A DNA stretch of 64,000 nt from Lolium rigidum (Eukaryota; Streptophyta; Magnoliopsida; Poales; Poaceae). Shown here piece after piece: positions 46,850 through 60,500 of the stretch (positions are counted from its first letter, which is position 1; each line of letters starts with the position of its first letter). Both the position numbers and the translations under genes were made by a program. The stretch spans positions 400,192,249 to 400,256,248 of the forward strand of contig NC_061510.1 of NCBI RefSeq assembly GCF_022539505.1. The letters are read 5' to 3'. The notes beneath the pieces were generated by a model that worked only from the letters and a program-made list of their open reading frames with translations, had not been told where the DNA came from and searched no databases.

Positions 46850-47237
46850 CCCTCCGGCGACGTCGACGGCGTCCGGGAAGCGGTGAGGCCGCTGCGAATG
46901 TGTTTCTGGAGATTGGATGGGCCTGAACCAATAGGTTTGGTGGGCCTTACGTGCGAGCAGGTTTCGTTAAGTTGGGCCGTATTTGCGGCCCGTGATAGCC
47001 CATCAGGACGATCGCAGCCGTCGGATCTCTTCCGAAACCCTAGCCCCAAACCCCGAGACCTTACATAAGCCATTCCCATCACCCGCCGCCGCTTCTCTCT
47101 CGTCCCGCCGCTCTCTCTCTCCCGTCCTCTCCTCCTCTCGCAGGGAAGCTCGCTCATCAAGGTAAGCGCACGACCAAGGCATTTGCTCCCGCTTGCCGCC
47201 TCGATCTGATCCGTGGAGCGGTTGTGGTTGCGCGCAG
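46850..47237. promoter_or_regulatory. Shared divergent promoter and RPL7 leader with intron
   Basis: Fewer than 400 bp separate the two start codons. The RPL7 side has a pyrimidine-rich leader (CTCTCTCTCTCCCGTCCTCT, about 47101-47143) like that of ribosomal-protein mRNAs, then a leader intron 47162-47237 (GTAAGC...GCGCAG) directly before the ATG. GGCCC/GGGCC words near 46917, 46941 and 46996 resemble the site II/telo-box class of elements in plant ribosomal-protein promoters. The assignment is inference. Confidence 0.6.
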
Positions 47238-49137
<1,900 letters not shown>

Positions 49138-50063
49138 GTTGTCTGCCTAGCTTATCATCGATGTTTCCTTGTGCTTGGATGATGTTTCACATTAGGAAGT
49201 GGATGGTGGTTGCAATTTTGATATTTCAGAACCATGCATGTTTGGAAGAATCTGACGTTGTATGTGAGGTGTTGAGACGTATACAATGCCTTAAGCTCTT
49301 ATGTGCTGCCATTATTTTGTGTGTTGCTGTTAACTGTCGGCTGGGGGCCTAATGCTTAGCCCTGGCATTAGGGCCGTTGGGTTTAGATGTTATTTGGTGT
49401 TCTCCTAAAATAGTAAACCTATTTGTTTTTTCTGGTTGTACTGAACTTGCATCCGATGGTAGTTAATACTGCAAGAAGATGACGAAACAGTACGGGCTAA
49501 CATTGCTGCCCGTAACAAATAGGCTATGATCGAAACGTTCAGGAAATAAACAATGCCACTAAGTATCATCAACCTTCTTGTCAACAGTACGTACAATGGA
49601 CAAACAAATGTCTCTGGTGGTTACCCAGGAAGCAGAATTTTCTGACATTTCAAGAAACCTGACTGACATGATGCTGATGAATCCGGAGGAAGTGTGGAAA
49701 GGACTGAAAAGAATCCGGAGGAAGCGTGGAGGCAGCAACGTTGTTCGCTCTTCTCTCAGCGAAGACAAATAATAAACCATTCTCTCCTCAGTTAACACCA
49801 AATTACTGGTGCGACAACCAACCATTGAGCTTCCTTATTTGATTAATCGTAGACCATTTTATATGTTACTTAGAAGTTTTTCTCGGTTTACAGCAACATG
49901 GCACATTGTTCTTCTTGAGGTATCTATTTGCTCAGCGATTATGTGGACATAGCACTCCCACCTTAATTCTTTTAAGAGGAGAGGGAGGCCCTCTGATTTC
50001 CATTATCAACCACAAGTTTCTACACCAGTTCGAAAGAAGGAAAAAAGAAAACAGTCAAGCCCC
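49138..50063. other. RPL7 3' UTR and intergenic DNA
   Basis: The first 200 bases or so are probably the RPL7 3' UTR. At 49595 a short frame starts MDKQMSLVVTQ and runs about 58 residues; a related block (MDKQVGLVIIQ) lies at 56772 on the far side of the NLR. Neither has a known domain. Confidence 0.4.
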
Positions 50064-50475
50064 ACCATGGGCAATATACAGGATTCCTTGTTTGTTCTAT
50101 TGTTTGTTCCCAGGAGAACTTAGCTTCTCCAGCTAAGATATTCAGAACATCATCTTTGCTTCAAGTTTTCATCCTTGAGATAGCAAGTATGTTTCCTCAT
50201 CGTCCAGCATCCAGTAGACTTACACCAGATTTGAGAACTTCAGTTGCTAACTGTCCAAAGAAATTTACCACCATGGGAAATATACAGGATTCCTTGTTTG
50301 TTCTATTGTTTGTTCCCAGGAGAACTTAGCTTCTCCAGCTAAGATATTCAGAACATCATCTTTGCTTCAAGTTTTCACCCTTGAGTCAGCAAGTATGTTT
50401 CCTCATCATCCAGCATCCAGTAGACGTACACAGATTTGAGAACTTCAGTTGCTAACTGTCCAAAGAAATTTACCC
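50064..50475. repeat. 206-bp tandem duplication
   Basis: ACCATGGG(C/A)AATATACAGG starts at about 50064 and again 206 bp later. The units differ at only a few bases, so the duplication is fairly recent. It lies about 1 kb upstream of the NLR start codon. Confidence 0.9.
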
Positions 50476-51461
50476 CCAAGAGTAGCGATTCTTTGTTTGC
50501 CTTTTTTGTCTGCATAATTGACTCGGTAGTTAATCAATGCCCCACCAGATGAATGATAGCAAAACGATCAATGATCTGTTTATTATTACAACAAGCATCT
50601 TCAGGAACTTTCAACAGAGTGCAGAAAACCAGAGTAATTCCAGCTGTAATCAGCTTTTTTTTTTTATCTTGCTTCACAAATCTAGGGAGCCATGTACTAA
50701 ACAGGGATTGAGCAGTATCAGGAACAGAGTATTTAAGGTAAGGCTAAATTGAATTATGAAGAAGGATGACAGTGCCATGGATCGATCATTCGCTTGGGCC
50801 GAGAAGAGCTCGAAGGATCCCTGTGTGATGGATCGAGACTGTCCCGCGTTAATTAAAATATTCTATGATTAATCATGCCATATGCATGCACCATCAAGCT
50901 AATATTGTTCTACAACCGGAAGGTTTAGACAACTTTGATGACGATGAGATAGGTGCCACAGTGGTTGATAGTCTAGAGACTGAACAACTTAACTCATTTT
51001 GCAGTCCAATATATTTGCTAATTAATCACTTCCTGAAAGTATCTGATATTGGAGATGTATATATGTGTGAAAGCTCGTGATCGTGTGATCTAAGTTCTTT
51101 TAGGACTTTTATGCCTAATCAAGTTAAGTCTCCTGCATTAATGAAAAAATTATGCACAAACAGCCAGCCATTAAGTCTGGATCTGCACGCTTACAAGAGC
51201 ATTGACAAAAGGGAACCACATGCACGTGAATAGATTGTGTATTCAACGCCTAGATCTGTGTGATTATACAGCTGACCATATACTAGTGCAGGTTATACAG
51301 CCGAGGCAGTTGACTTTGGGATGCATGCATACGCCAAAACAAATGTATCATCCATCTTGCTATAACTACAAAGAGCAACCCTGCAGCACCCACATTGGCA
51401 GCAACCACTATGCACTTCTCAATATACAACAAAGCAATTACTTAAGAGGCCGAGCATAGAC
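50476..51461. other. Upstream region of the NLR gene
   Basis: No gene seen. It must hold the NLR promoter, but no clear TATA box could be chosen. Confidence 0.4.
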
Positions 51462-54400
51462 ATGGATCTGGCAACAGGCGCAATGGGTTCCCTGCTCCCC
51501 AAGTTAATCGAGCTTCTGAACGAGAAGTACAAGCTGCAGAAGGGCATCAAGAAAGATGTCAAGTTGCTGGAGAGAGAGCTGAGGAGCATGCACGCTGCCC
51601 TCAGCAAGGTGTCGGACGTGCCGCGGGACCAGCTTGATGAGCTGGTAAAGATCTGGGCTGACAACGTTAGGGATTTGTCCTACGATATGGAGGATGTCGT
51701 TGACAGATTCCTAGTGCATGTCAAAGGTTTTGAGTCTGCTGCCAACTCGCAAAAGCTCAAACAGCTCATGAAGCAGATGGGAGACTTGCTCACCAAGGGC
51801 AAAACTCGAGATCGGATAGCCGGTGAGATCAAAGACATCAAGGTTCGAGTCAAGGAGGTGGCTGACCGGCGTGACAGGTATAGAGTTGACAGTGTTGTTG
51901 CTAATTCAGCAGCCACAACTGCCATTGACCCTCGCTTGTTAGCTCTCTACAAAGAAAATCAAGAGATTGTTGGTACCGCAGAGGCAATGGATGAGCTAAT
52001 CAAGAGGCTCGCTGATGAAGATATTGTGTCCAAACCCCAGCTAAAGATTCTATCCATTTTCGGATTTGGGGGATTAGGCAAGACGACCCTTGCGAAAGAA
52101 GTGTATGACAGGCTTCAAGCACAATATGCTTGCAAAGCATTTGTTGTGGTGGGCCGTAATCCCAACCCAAAGAAAGTTTTCAAGGATATTCTCCTTGAAC
52201 TCGACAAGCAAAGGTACATGGATTTCAATCTAGCCATGTTGGATGAAAGGCAGCTCATCAATGAACTTAGAGAACAACTCATGAACAAGAGGTATCCACC
52301 CACCCTAGTATACTTCAGTTCGTATTTTTATCTACTCGGCACGTATCTCAATAACATTGATGGTAATTATAGTATTCTCATAAATATATGCATAAATCTA
52401 TTTATATATCAACACTGTATTTGATCACTTGAGTGATGCATCTAAGAGGCATAAAAATTGAATCTAAGTAAGTAATGAGTGGCTTATTTTGCTTCAAATG
52501 TCCTTAATTATGTTTGGGATTAACTCAATGTCGTGTGGGATTTTATTGGGTACCCTAGGGATATTCTTATGATTTTTAGAAGACAAAAAAGCAAATTGTG
52601 CCTTTTTCTTGGATATATCTCTACTGTTTCCTCACGTTCATTCAATGATTATTTGGGTTACGTTAGAGATCTGGGTAACTAATGAAAAAATGTAATGCAT
52701 GTCCTTCTCTAGCAGCTTTAGTTTACTTCAACTTACATCGTGGTGATGTACACTGAATAATGACATGTTTAGATTCCTCACCGGTCGAGGTGATTTGTCG
52801 CGTTTGTTGTTTTTCTGTAGATAATCAACTGGTTTACTAATTCATGGCTGTGGTGCTGTAATGCGGATAGGTACTTCATCGTTATTGACGATGTATGGGA
52901 TACCAAAACATGGGGAATAATCAGATGTGCATTTATGGATAAAGATTTTGGAAGTAGAATAATCACAACTACTCGAATTTTTGAAGTCGCCAGAAAGGCT
53001 GGTGATGTTTACAGGATAAAACCACTTTCTCCCAAGGAGTCTAAAGAATTATTCTATACAAGATTATCTAGTGATAAAAGGAAATGCCATTACGAACAAC
53101 AAGCTGAGCTATCTGAGAAAATTTTATGTAAATGTGGTGGTGTACCGTTAGCTATCATTACCATAGCTAGTTTGTTGGCCAGTAAACCAAGGAATGGTTG
53201 GTCTAAGGTGTACAGCTCTATTGGTTTTGGTTCAGGACAAAATGAAGATGTCAAGAACATGAGAAAGATACTGTTATATGGCTATTATGATATGCCTTCT
53301 TATCTAAGAACTTGCTTATTGCATCTAAGTATATACCCAGAGGATCAGCGGATATACAGAGTAGAATTGATATGGAAGTGGGTAGTGTTAAGCTTCATGC
53401 ACTAGCCACTTGAACCAAAAGTCCGAACTGATGGAAAGGGCTAGGCAATCCACATATACATTTCACAACAGGTAGCAAAAGGATTTGTACACGAGGAACC
53501 TGACATGACACTATTTGAGGTTGGAGAGAAATACTTCAACGAGCTTATTAACAGAAGTATGATCCGTCCATTTCAAGAAGTACACCATGGTGACGTCATT
53601 GGTTGCTATGTCCATGACATGGTACTTGATATGATATGTTCCTTGTCAAAAGAAGAAAATTTTGTTACCATATTAGGTAGTGATGAGCAATGCATGTCCT
53701 TGCAAGGCAATGTTCGTAGGTTAGCAATCCAAAACGGAATCATAGATAAACAGGGCCCTTTGGCTAACACAGGCACTCGACAACTGAGATCATTTAATGC
53801 CACTGGATGCTGCATCGATATGATGCCTTCACTTACAAAATTTGAAGTTCTGCGTGTCCTAGATTTTCAAGGATGCAATAATGTACATTCTTATAATCTG
53901 AAGCATCTTGGGAAGTTACTTCAGTTGAGGTATCTTGGAGTACGGTGCACTGCTATATCTGAACTACCGGAAGAAATTGGAGATTTGAAGTTTCTGCAGA
54001 CACTGGACATAAGGCAAACTGCAGTAGAAGAGCTGCCGCGGGGCATTGGTCGACTGAGGCAGCTCAAGCGCATCAGTATGGAGCATGGTTGTGTAAGAGT
54101 GCCGGAATGGATGGGAAACCTGGCATCCCTGGAAGACCTATCTGTGGACAATGTCAGCGAATCCCCAAACTTTGTGAAGGAACTGAGCAAGCTGACAGAG
54201 CTAAGGAGGCTCAATATTTATATTGGGGAGTTGGGTGTGGAGGGCTGGAAGTGCAAAGCTTTGGCGGAATCACTAGAAAAGCTGCAGAAAATCCAAGTTC
54301 TGGGTATTTGGTCGACCAAGGAGGCCAACTTGGAGACCCATGTGCCCTCTGGACAACTCCGTGAACTGTTCCTAGCCACTGTATCCTCCAGGCTGCCGAT

Positions 54401-55002
54401 GTGGATCAATTCATCGCTTCTTCCAAACCTCACCTATGTATGGGTGAGTCTGAAGGATGTGAAGGAACAAGATATTGAGGTTCTTGGGAGGTTCCCGGAG
54501 CTTCTCACTATGCAGCTGATTATCAGAATTTCTGCTGGCGGTGGCTCTGATCCTCCATGCGAATGCAGTGGAGGGTTATTCCCCAAGTTGAAACACTATG
54601 CCACGCCAGCACCGCTGCTGGCTCTCAAGGGAGCTATGCCGAGCATTGAATCCATCAGATTCCAAGTCCATGTGCGGTCTTTGAAGGATTCCAAATTCGA
54701 CTTTGATTTCAGTAGCTTAATGAACCTCCCTTTGCTGGAGAAAGCAGAAGTTAATATCATCTGCACGGGCGCCCACGCACATGAGGTGGAGGAGGCAGAG
54801 GCAGCTTTGACGCATGCAGTCCAAGTCCATCCCAACTATCCATTCCTTTCTCTCACAAGATATGGTATACATACCTCTCCACCCTGCTCTTCATCACATT
54901 CATATTTTTTTCGGGCTAGCTATAGCTAGTGTAGTCTTGAGATCCCTCTACCTAATCCATATAGTATATCCTTATTTTCTTACTTTTGCAGGCGAGACAT
55001 AG
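51462..55002 (+). CDS. CC-NBS-LRR immune receptor (NLR), four exons
   Basis: Exons are 51462-52291, 52871-53381, 53472-54864 and 54992-55002, giving about 914 residues. An N-terminal coiled coil has the MEDVVD motif near residue 76. NB-ARC follows: P-loop GFGGLGKTT near 201, kinase-2 YFIVIDDVW near 280, RNBS-B GSRIITTTR, CGGVPLA near 364, RNBS-D YLRTCLLHLSIYPED, and VHD in place of MHD near 494. The C-terminal half is LRR (LRYLGVRCTAISELPEEIGD and further repeats). Such proteins sense pathogen effectors in the cytoplasm and trigger cell death. Intron 2 (53382-53471, 90 nt) is a transposon insertion; if it is not removed the frame stops at a TAG within it. Intron 3 is inferred from TATG|GTATAC and TTTTGCAG|GCGAG; without it the protein would end about 18 residues later, at 54929. 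No integrated HMA or other decoy domain is seen. Confidence 0.9.
53386..53470 (-). mobile_element. Solo LTR of a TRIM/SMART-like element forming an intron of the NLR
   Basis: 85 bp from TGTTAAGCTTCATGC to CACAACA, flanked by a perfect five-base duplication GGTAG (53381-53385 and 53471-53475). It shares ATGCACTAGCCA, a CAAAAG.CCGA.CTGATGGAA core and GGCTAGGCA with the LTRs at 6540-6623 and 6767-6833; the orientation call follows those. The likely intron is 53382-53471: GT comes from the left duplication copy, CAG from the LTR's last bases plus the first base of the right copy. Confidence 0.85.
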
Positions 55003-56444
55003 TTACCTTGCTTAATGATCACTGTCTCCAGCCTGTATTGAGTACAGCTACATAGTATATACTGCACGCACATTGTTTATTTGGTCGCATGCCAAGTATA
55101 CTAGTTTCTATTTCTTCTTTACACACTTTTAACTGTCATGCATATCCCTTTTACTTATGCTATAAGCTAGGGGATACCTTTGCCACACATGTTTGCTTTC
55201 TTCGGTTTATAACTATTAAATATTTGTAGGATCCCATTAAGCATATGTGCCACAATATAGTGAAATAAATATTTGGAATTCTGAATTAAGGAAGCACTCA
55301 AGAAGTCCATTTGTTGCAGTATAAATTAGCCTCTATAATCGCAGGATACCGAATCCTGGGCACTACAATCTGTGTGAAGTAGACATACTGATGTCTGTCT
55401 GTCTGTGTGTCTTTATTGCCACTTCTAGACATGTCTCCAGTAAGAAAAAAATCAAGTATCTAGATTCCAAAGTACATACAGATTGCTATGCTCTCTTATT
55501 TGCGCAAACCATGCATATTTATCTTCGTAGCACATTATTTTACAGGTTGGTATTCTTAATTGAAGACTTCTACAACCATGTCAGCAGCTACACAAGATCA
55601 ACTCGTTCTTTCAGAAAAAGAAAAAGAAGTTCTTTCAGAAAAAGGAAAGAAAGTTCCAAATAATGTACTTGCTTTGTGACCTCTAAGTAGTCAGTTGCTT
55701 TAAACCCGTTTAAAACTCGAAATATTGAAACATAAATTCTAGTTTTAGTGTTTTATTGTGCGTGTGAAATGTCTTTTTTGTTTGGTAGGGGGTGGGAAAC
55801 CCTGCCTACGCATCATACGGATAATTGTGCATAGCCAGTCCCAAGCACAGAACAAGGAGGGTCCAATGCTAGACTTAATGGGGATGTTGTGAAGTGATGA
55901 TTTTCAAGAAATATTCAATGTATCCTTTTTGGCAGTATTTCTTCTTTACAAAAGATAATAATTTGTTTTAAATTTGTTTTTGCTATGGTTTCTGTAGTCT
56001 ATTGTTTCTTTACAAAAAAAAACTACAAAAATACATATAGGAGAGGGATTTTCTGTGGCTTTTAGTGATTTTTGATGTATTGTGCCAGCCAAAAATACAT
56101 ACAGGACATGGATTTTATGTGGCTTTTAGTGGTCTTTCACGTATTGTGCCAGCCAGATCTCGACTCATTTAGGGACAGGCAAGCGTGTTTTTGTCAATTC
56201 TAGCTATACGGTCTCCCTTGTATTTTAAAAACAGGTATAACAAACTTCCATCAAGGAAACGGTATAGTTTTTTTTTCCTTTTCTTTGAACTTCTTTTGTA
56301 GCTCTGCTACCTCCATGTATGCTCCTGTCTTCTCGACGGCTTATTCTAATATACAATGACGCATGCTTAGGTATATGCTCGAGAAAAAAATCAAGGAAAC
56401 GGTATTGATACAGATTATACATAGACCACCAAAGGTAAACCCTC
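55003..56444. other. Downstream region of the NLR
   Basis: No gene seen. It contains a tandem duplication of about 64 bp at 56027-56154, each unit ending TATTGTGCCAGCC. Confidence 0.5.
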
Positions 56445-57035
56445 CTAATTTGAAGAGCTTAATCTGGACTCATGGGTACAGAAGGCACTAAGGCAGAAGA
56501 GTTGTATGAAACTGTAGAATGCCCCTAGCTTGGAAGCTGTACTGGCATCATGTTGAATGATGTCAGATAGGTTTGCTGGGAGCTCCTTTTCCATGTAGGA
56601 AGATGTTAGATCGTTCAGTTCACATAACGAAACTAGTATCGGCACAAGCTTAGGTGGACAAGTTTGAGGAGTTTCTGAGCTTGATGACTGGCGATGAGGA
56701 AGGATAACCAATCACTCACAGTACCCCAAATAATTAGTATGTGTGGACTCTCAAGTGTATATTCAGCACCAATGGACAAACAGGTCGGTCTGGTGATTAT
56801 TCAGGGAGATCTAAGGAGGACGATCCAGAAGAATTCTGCGAAAATTCTTACCTCGAGTGTTGCTCCTCGGCCACTCCGCCATTGCCGCTGCTCCCCAGCC
56901 ACTCCGCCATTGCCGCCGCAGTCCAACCCCTTAGCGCCCCCGCCGCGTGCCGCCGCTCTCTTCGCCCTCCTCGAGCCCATCTCATCATACTCGTCGACCC
57001 CGTCCACACGCGGGGGGCTGGACACCAGCCGCTGA
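56445..57035 (-). CDS. Candidate two-exon gene or gene fragment, unknown product
   Basis: On the minus strand an open stretch RLVSSPPRVDGVDEYDEMGS ... SGRGATLE ends at 56852 just before GTAAGAAT, a good donor. A second open stretch begins at 56687 right after TCCTTCCTCATCGCCAG, a good acceptor, in the same phase: SSSSETPQTCPPKLVPILVS ... SSSN, stop at about 56445. The joined frame gives about 140 residues, basic and glycine/alanine-rich first, then helical. No start codon is visible in the frame, so an upstream exon may exist or this may be a fragment. I recognise no family. The frame and splice sites fit, but the support is modest. Confidence 0.35.
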
Positions 57036-57284
57036 GCATAGCGGCCTGTTCAGGTACAGGGAGGGGCATCGGCAGCCAAAAATATGTTCACGGGATGGAG
57101 CTCATCGGCGGGGGAGCTAGGTCCGGCGGCGGCAAAGCTAGACGTCGCAGCGGCTCCTCCATCCAGGCATCCAGCAGGAGTCTTTTTTTCTTTGACATGT
57201 TATTCATATTTTGCATCCAGCAAGGAGTTGCGGCAGTGGTTGACGGCAATTTGCCTCAGAAGTCAGAACCAGCTCCGGTGGCCC

Positions 57285-57690
57285 TAATGGTGGCCATCGG
57301 GCCGGGTATTTTTGGGCCAACAGGAAGCACGACTAGAAGCATCGAAGCCCGGCCCGGCCTGAGACTTTCGGGCTGTGCCAGGCATGAAGCCCGCAGCAGG
57401 CCAGGCCTTTTCCCACTCTAAGGCCCATGGGCCGGCCAAGGACGGCACAAAATAGTATATGTACATGAAAGTAGAAAAAACATGCAGGCTTTTTGTGCAT
57501 GTTCCATGTGCCCAAGTCGAAATGGGCCGCCTCGGATTTTTCGTGCCGCTGGACTAGGCACGAAAATTTGCCGGGCCATGCTTCTTCCTAGTACGAGGCG
57601 CGGGTTTGCCTGGCCCGGCACGAAAAAATCGTGCCCGTCTGGGCCATGCCTTGCTGGGCCGGTGGCGGGCCGGCCCGATGGCTAGCATTA
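57285..57690. mobile_element. Non-autonomous hAT element, GC-rich
   Basis: The left end reads TAATGGTGGCCATCGGGCCG and the right end, inverted, TAATGCTAGCCATCGGGCCG. Eight-base duplications GGTGGCCC (57277-57284) and GGTGACCC (57691-57698) differ by one base, as expected for hAT. The 406-bp interior is filled with GGCCCGGC and GGCACGAAAA words in both orientations and has no transposase. Confidence 0.8.
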
Positions 57691-57754
57691 GGTGACCCTG
57701 GCCCACAACGTGCCTCGGAACCAGCTAGAAGTCACCAGAGTAAGTAAGAAAAAA

Positions 57755-57860
57755 TACTATCTCCCTCAAAAAGTAAATGTCACACAAAGACATATATTAT
57801 TTATAGATGCATTCGTATTTAAAGTGTGGACGATTTTGAACCATGGGGACGGATAGAGTA
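57755..57860. mobile_element. Possible short Stowaway-like MITE
   Basis: TACTATCTCCCTC at the left and GGACGGATAGAGTA at the right are weakly inverted, with AT-rich text between (GTCACACAAAGACATA). The ends are degenerate. Confidence 0.35.
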
Positions 57861-58195
57861 CTTTAGCGTTTAGTTACTATAGAAACTCTATATCCATCCC
57901 CAATGAGGGCTCTCTGAGGTATATATATAATATATAGGTTGATTCAAAGTTGATAGTCTACTTGATGGTTACCTCCAAAAAAATGCAACATGATGCCAAC
58001 AATTACACAACACTGACATAGGCATATATCAATAAATAATGTACTAAAAAATATAGTAAGTAAAAATATCACACAAATGAATTTAGCCTATGGCAAAACC
58101 GAGTTAAATAAAGTTGTTACACAACCGAAAAATCGTGATAGAACAAACAATAGAGGCCAAGATATGAGCTCTAAAAAAGTTTGAACATCAAGAAT
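57861..58195. other. AT-rich intergenic DNA
   Basis: No gene or repeat structure recognised beyond a short TA-rich run near 57920. Confidence 0.4.
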
Positions 58196-58199
58196 GCTT

Positions 58200-60045
58200 A
58201 AATTAAATATAAAGTTTTCTTGATAAATGACGTTTTATTACTCAAAAGGTTTTAACCATTACACCCAGCATCTGTATAACTAGGATGCACACACCCATCC
58301 ACATTACGAACAAACAAGTAAAAAACGATACAAAAAGGAACTCTAAAAGTCTGAAATCCATCTAAACAGGAGGAGCATATTTCCTAAGATTATGTAGCCA
58401 CCTATGTTGGGTAAAAATTTCTTCGTTGTATCCTTCAATCGCGTAGACACCTCCATAAATTGGTCGTGATCCTCCATACGTTGAAGCGACAACCATGAAT
58501 GGAGACCGTACACCGACAGATTACCTGCATAAGAGAATATTTTTATTATTAAAAAACTTGTCATTTCTACATAGCCAAAGCGACGATATCACGACAGTGG
58601 CTCCCTCTCTAGTAACTTAAAGCTAGATACCACACCATTTAGCCAGTTCCCAAAAACATTTGCAACACTTTCCGGTGGGTGTAAAATAGAACTTATCTGA
58701 ATGATTGACCATATAAATCTAGCGAAATGATATTGGAAGAAAAAGGTCTCATCTTCGTGACAGAAAACACATTTCTTACATCCGTGCTTGTTGCTTCTTG
58801 CAAGGTTATCTTTAGCAAGAATAACACCTCGACAGAGATACCATGCGGAAATCTTTTTTTTCAATGGTATCCTCATCTTCCAAATAGATTTATTAGATAC
58901 CGGTTGAATGAGATTGATTAACGCATCAATACATGGACCCTACCAAAAATATACCATTCTTGGCAAGTCCACAACGGAACTCATCAGACCCTCAGTCAAC
59001 TAGACTGAAGCTATATGTTGTAGTAATTCATTCCACAATGCCAACCTTGGTCCTACTAGATCTCATCTGAACGTCATATTTCGTGGAGATGTTTCCATCA
59101 CCTTTGCTAAGGTATCACCTCTGTGACGCACAATGGTGTACAATGCTGGATATTGTTCTCGAAGGGTAGTTGGTCCTAACCACTTGTCCTCCAAGAACTT
59201 ATCTTCGACCCATCCTTAATGGAAAAGGAACCATATAAAAAAGTATTTCTTGGTAGCCGTAATACCAGCCCAAAAACGAGAATCTCCAGGTTTCCAAATA
59301 ACCCGAGAGATCGCATTTGAGCCAACATACTTTCTCCTCAATAGATTTTGCCATACACCATCCTCGCTTAACAACCTAGGCAACCATTTTCCAAGCAATG
59401 CCATATTTTTAACTTCTAGATTGTGGCAAGTCCCCCTTGATCCTTTGGACGACAAATGAGACTCCATCTAGTTAACCGGTATTTTTTTTCACTATCTCCT
59501 TGCCAAAAAAAATCTTAATTGGAAATAGTAAAATCTATTCAAAACTCCCTTAGGCACTTGGAAGAAAGAAATCATACACGATACCATGTTTGTAAGTATT
59601 AAATTTATAAGGACCAATATTTCACCCAGAGATAGTAAATTACCTTTCCTACTATTTAGACACATTTGCAGCCTTTCCTCGACGTGTTTCCATTTAGCCA
59701 GGGTGAGTCTCCGATGATGAATTAGGATACCCAGGTAAGTGATTGGAAAGTTTCCCAATCCAAAACCGAAAAGTTCGGCATACAGACTGGCATCGTCCTG
59801 AGCCTAGCCGAAGCAGAACAATTCACTTTTATGGAAATTTATCTTAAGATCTGACAATTGCTCGAATGCTGATAATATTAACATCAGGTTTCTCACCTTA
59901 TCCAAATCATGCTCCATAAATAGAATTGTATCATTTGCATATTGAAGAATAGACAGCCCACCATCAACTAAGTGAGGGACCAATGATTCAATCTGGCCAT
60001 CAACTTTAACGCGCTCAATTGGATACAAAGCTACTGACAAATAAG
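58200..60045 (-). mobile_element. L1-clade LINE, 3' half, dead
   Basis: Minus-strand pieces run from the RT catalytic region (LQYANDTILFMEHDLDKVRN, where YADD has become YAND) and LKINFHKSELFCFG, through NFPITYLGILIHHRRLTLAK and PRLLSEDGVWQNLLRRKYVG, to a zf-RVT domain (WYLCRGVILAKDNLAR...GCKKCVFCHEDET). The element ends near 58200 after GTGTGTGCATCC...TGTAATGG, the usual 3' end of this LINE group. The endonuclease and front half of RT are missing (5' truncation near 60045), and several frames are broken. Confidence 0.88.
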
Positions 60046-60239
60046 TACTACTATATGAGACAGAAAATATAGCAATAGGATTTATGCGTATTTCATAATG
60101 ATTGATTGGAAGCCGTTGCAGGCATCAACTTCCACAAGCCTAAGTTCAAAAATTTACGGAGTTTCATGTTCATAATGAAGGATAATAATCCATTACGATG
60201 ATTAACCAGAATCCTCAAGAAGGTTATGCTTGAAAGGTG

Positions 60240-60498
60240 CTCCCCTCCATCCGTGAATAAGTGTACGCTTGGCTTTTGTACAAATCAATTTTATCAATTT
60301 GACAAACTTTTTTGGGGAAATAGTGAGATTTATGACACTAGATAAGTATCGCTGCATCCATCGTGAAATGTAGTTTCATAATATTGTAATTTAATGTTGC
60401 ATATGTTTCTATCTTTTGTTAAAAGGTTGGTCAAATTTGAATTTTTTTTGTTGACTTAAACAAGAGCCGAAATGTACACCTATTGGGGATGGAGGGAG
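60240..60498. mobile_element. Stowaway (Tc1/Mariner) MITE
   Basis: Left end CTCCCCTCCATCCGTGAATA, right end inverted CTCCCTCCATCC, with TA just outside the right end (60499-60500); the left TA has decayed to TG. 259 bp, no coding capacity. Confidence 0.75.
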
Positions 60499-60500
60499 TA

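Noticed and set aside
46405..47160. 251-codon minus-strand frame across the RPL7/membrane-protein promoter
   Set aside because: It reads through introns, leader and promoter; the real minus-strand gene uses five spliced exons in other frames for part of it.
54865..54929. NLR ending at the stop at 54929
   Set aside because: Possible, but the last 18 residues there are unlike NLR ends; a GT-AG intron to 54991 gives the more typical short end. Transcripts would decide.
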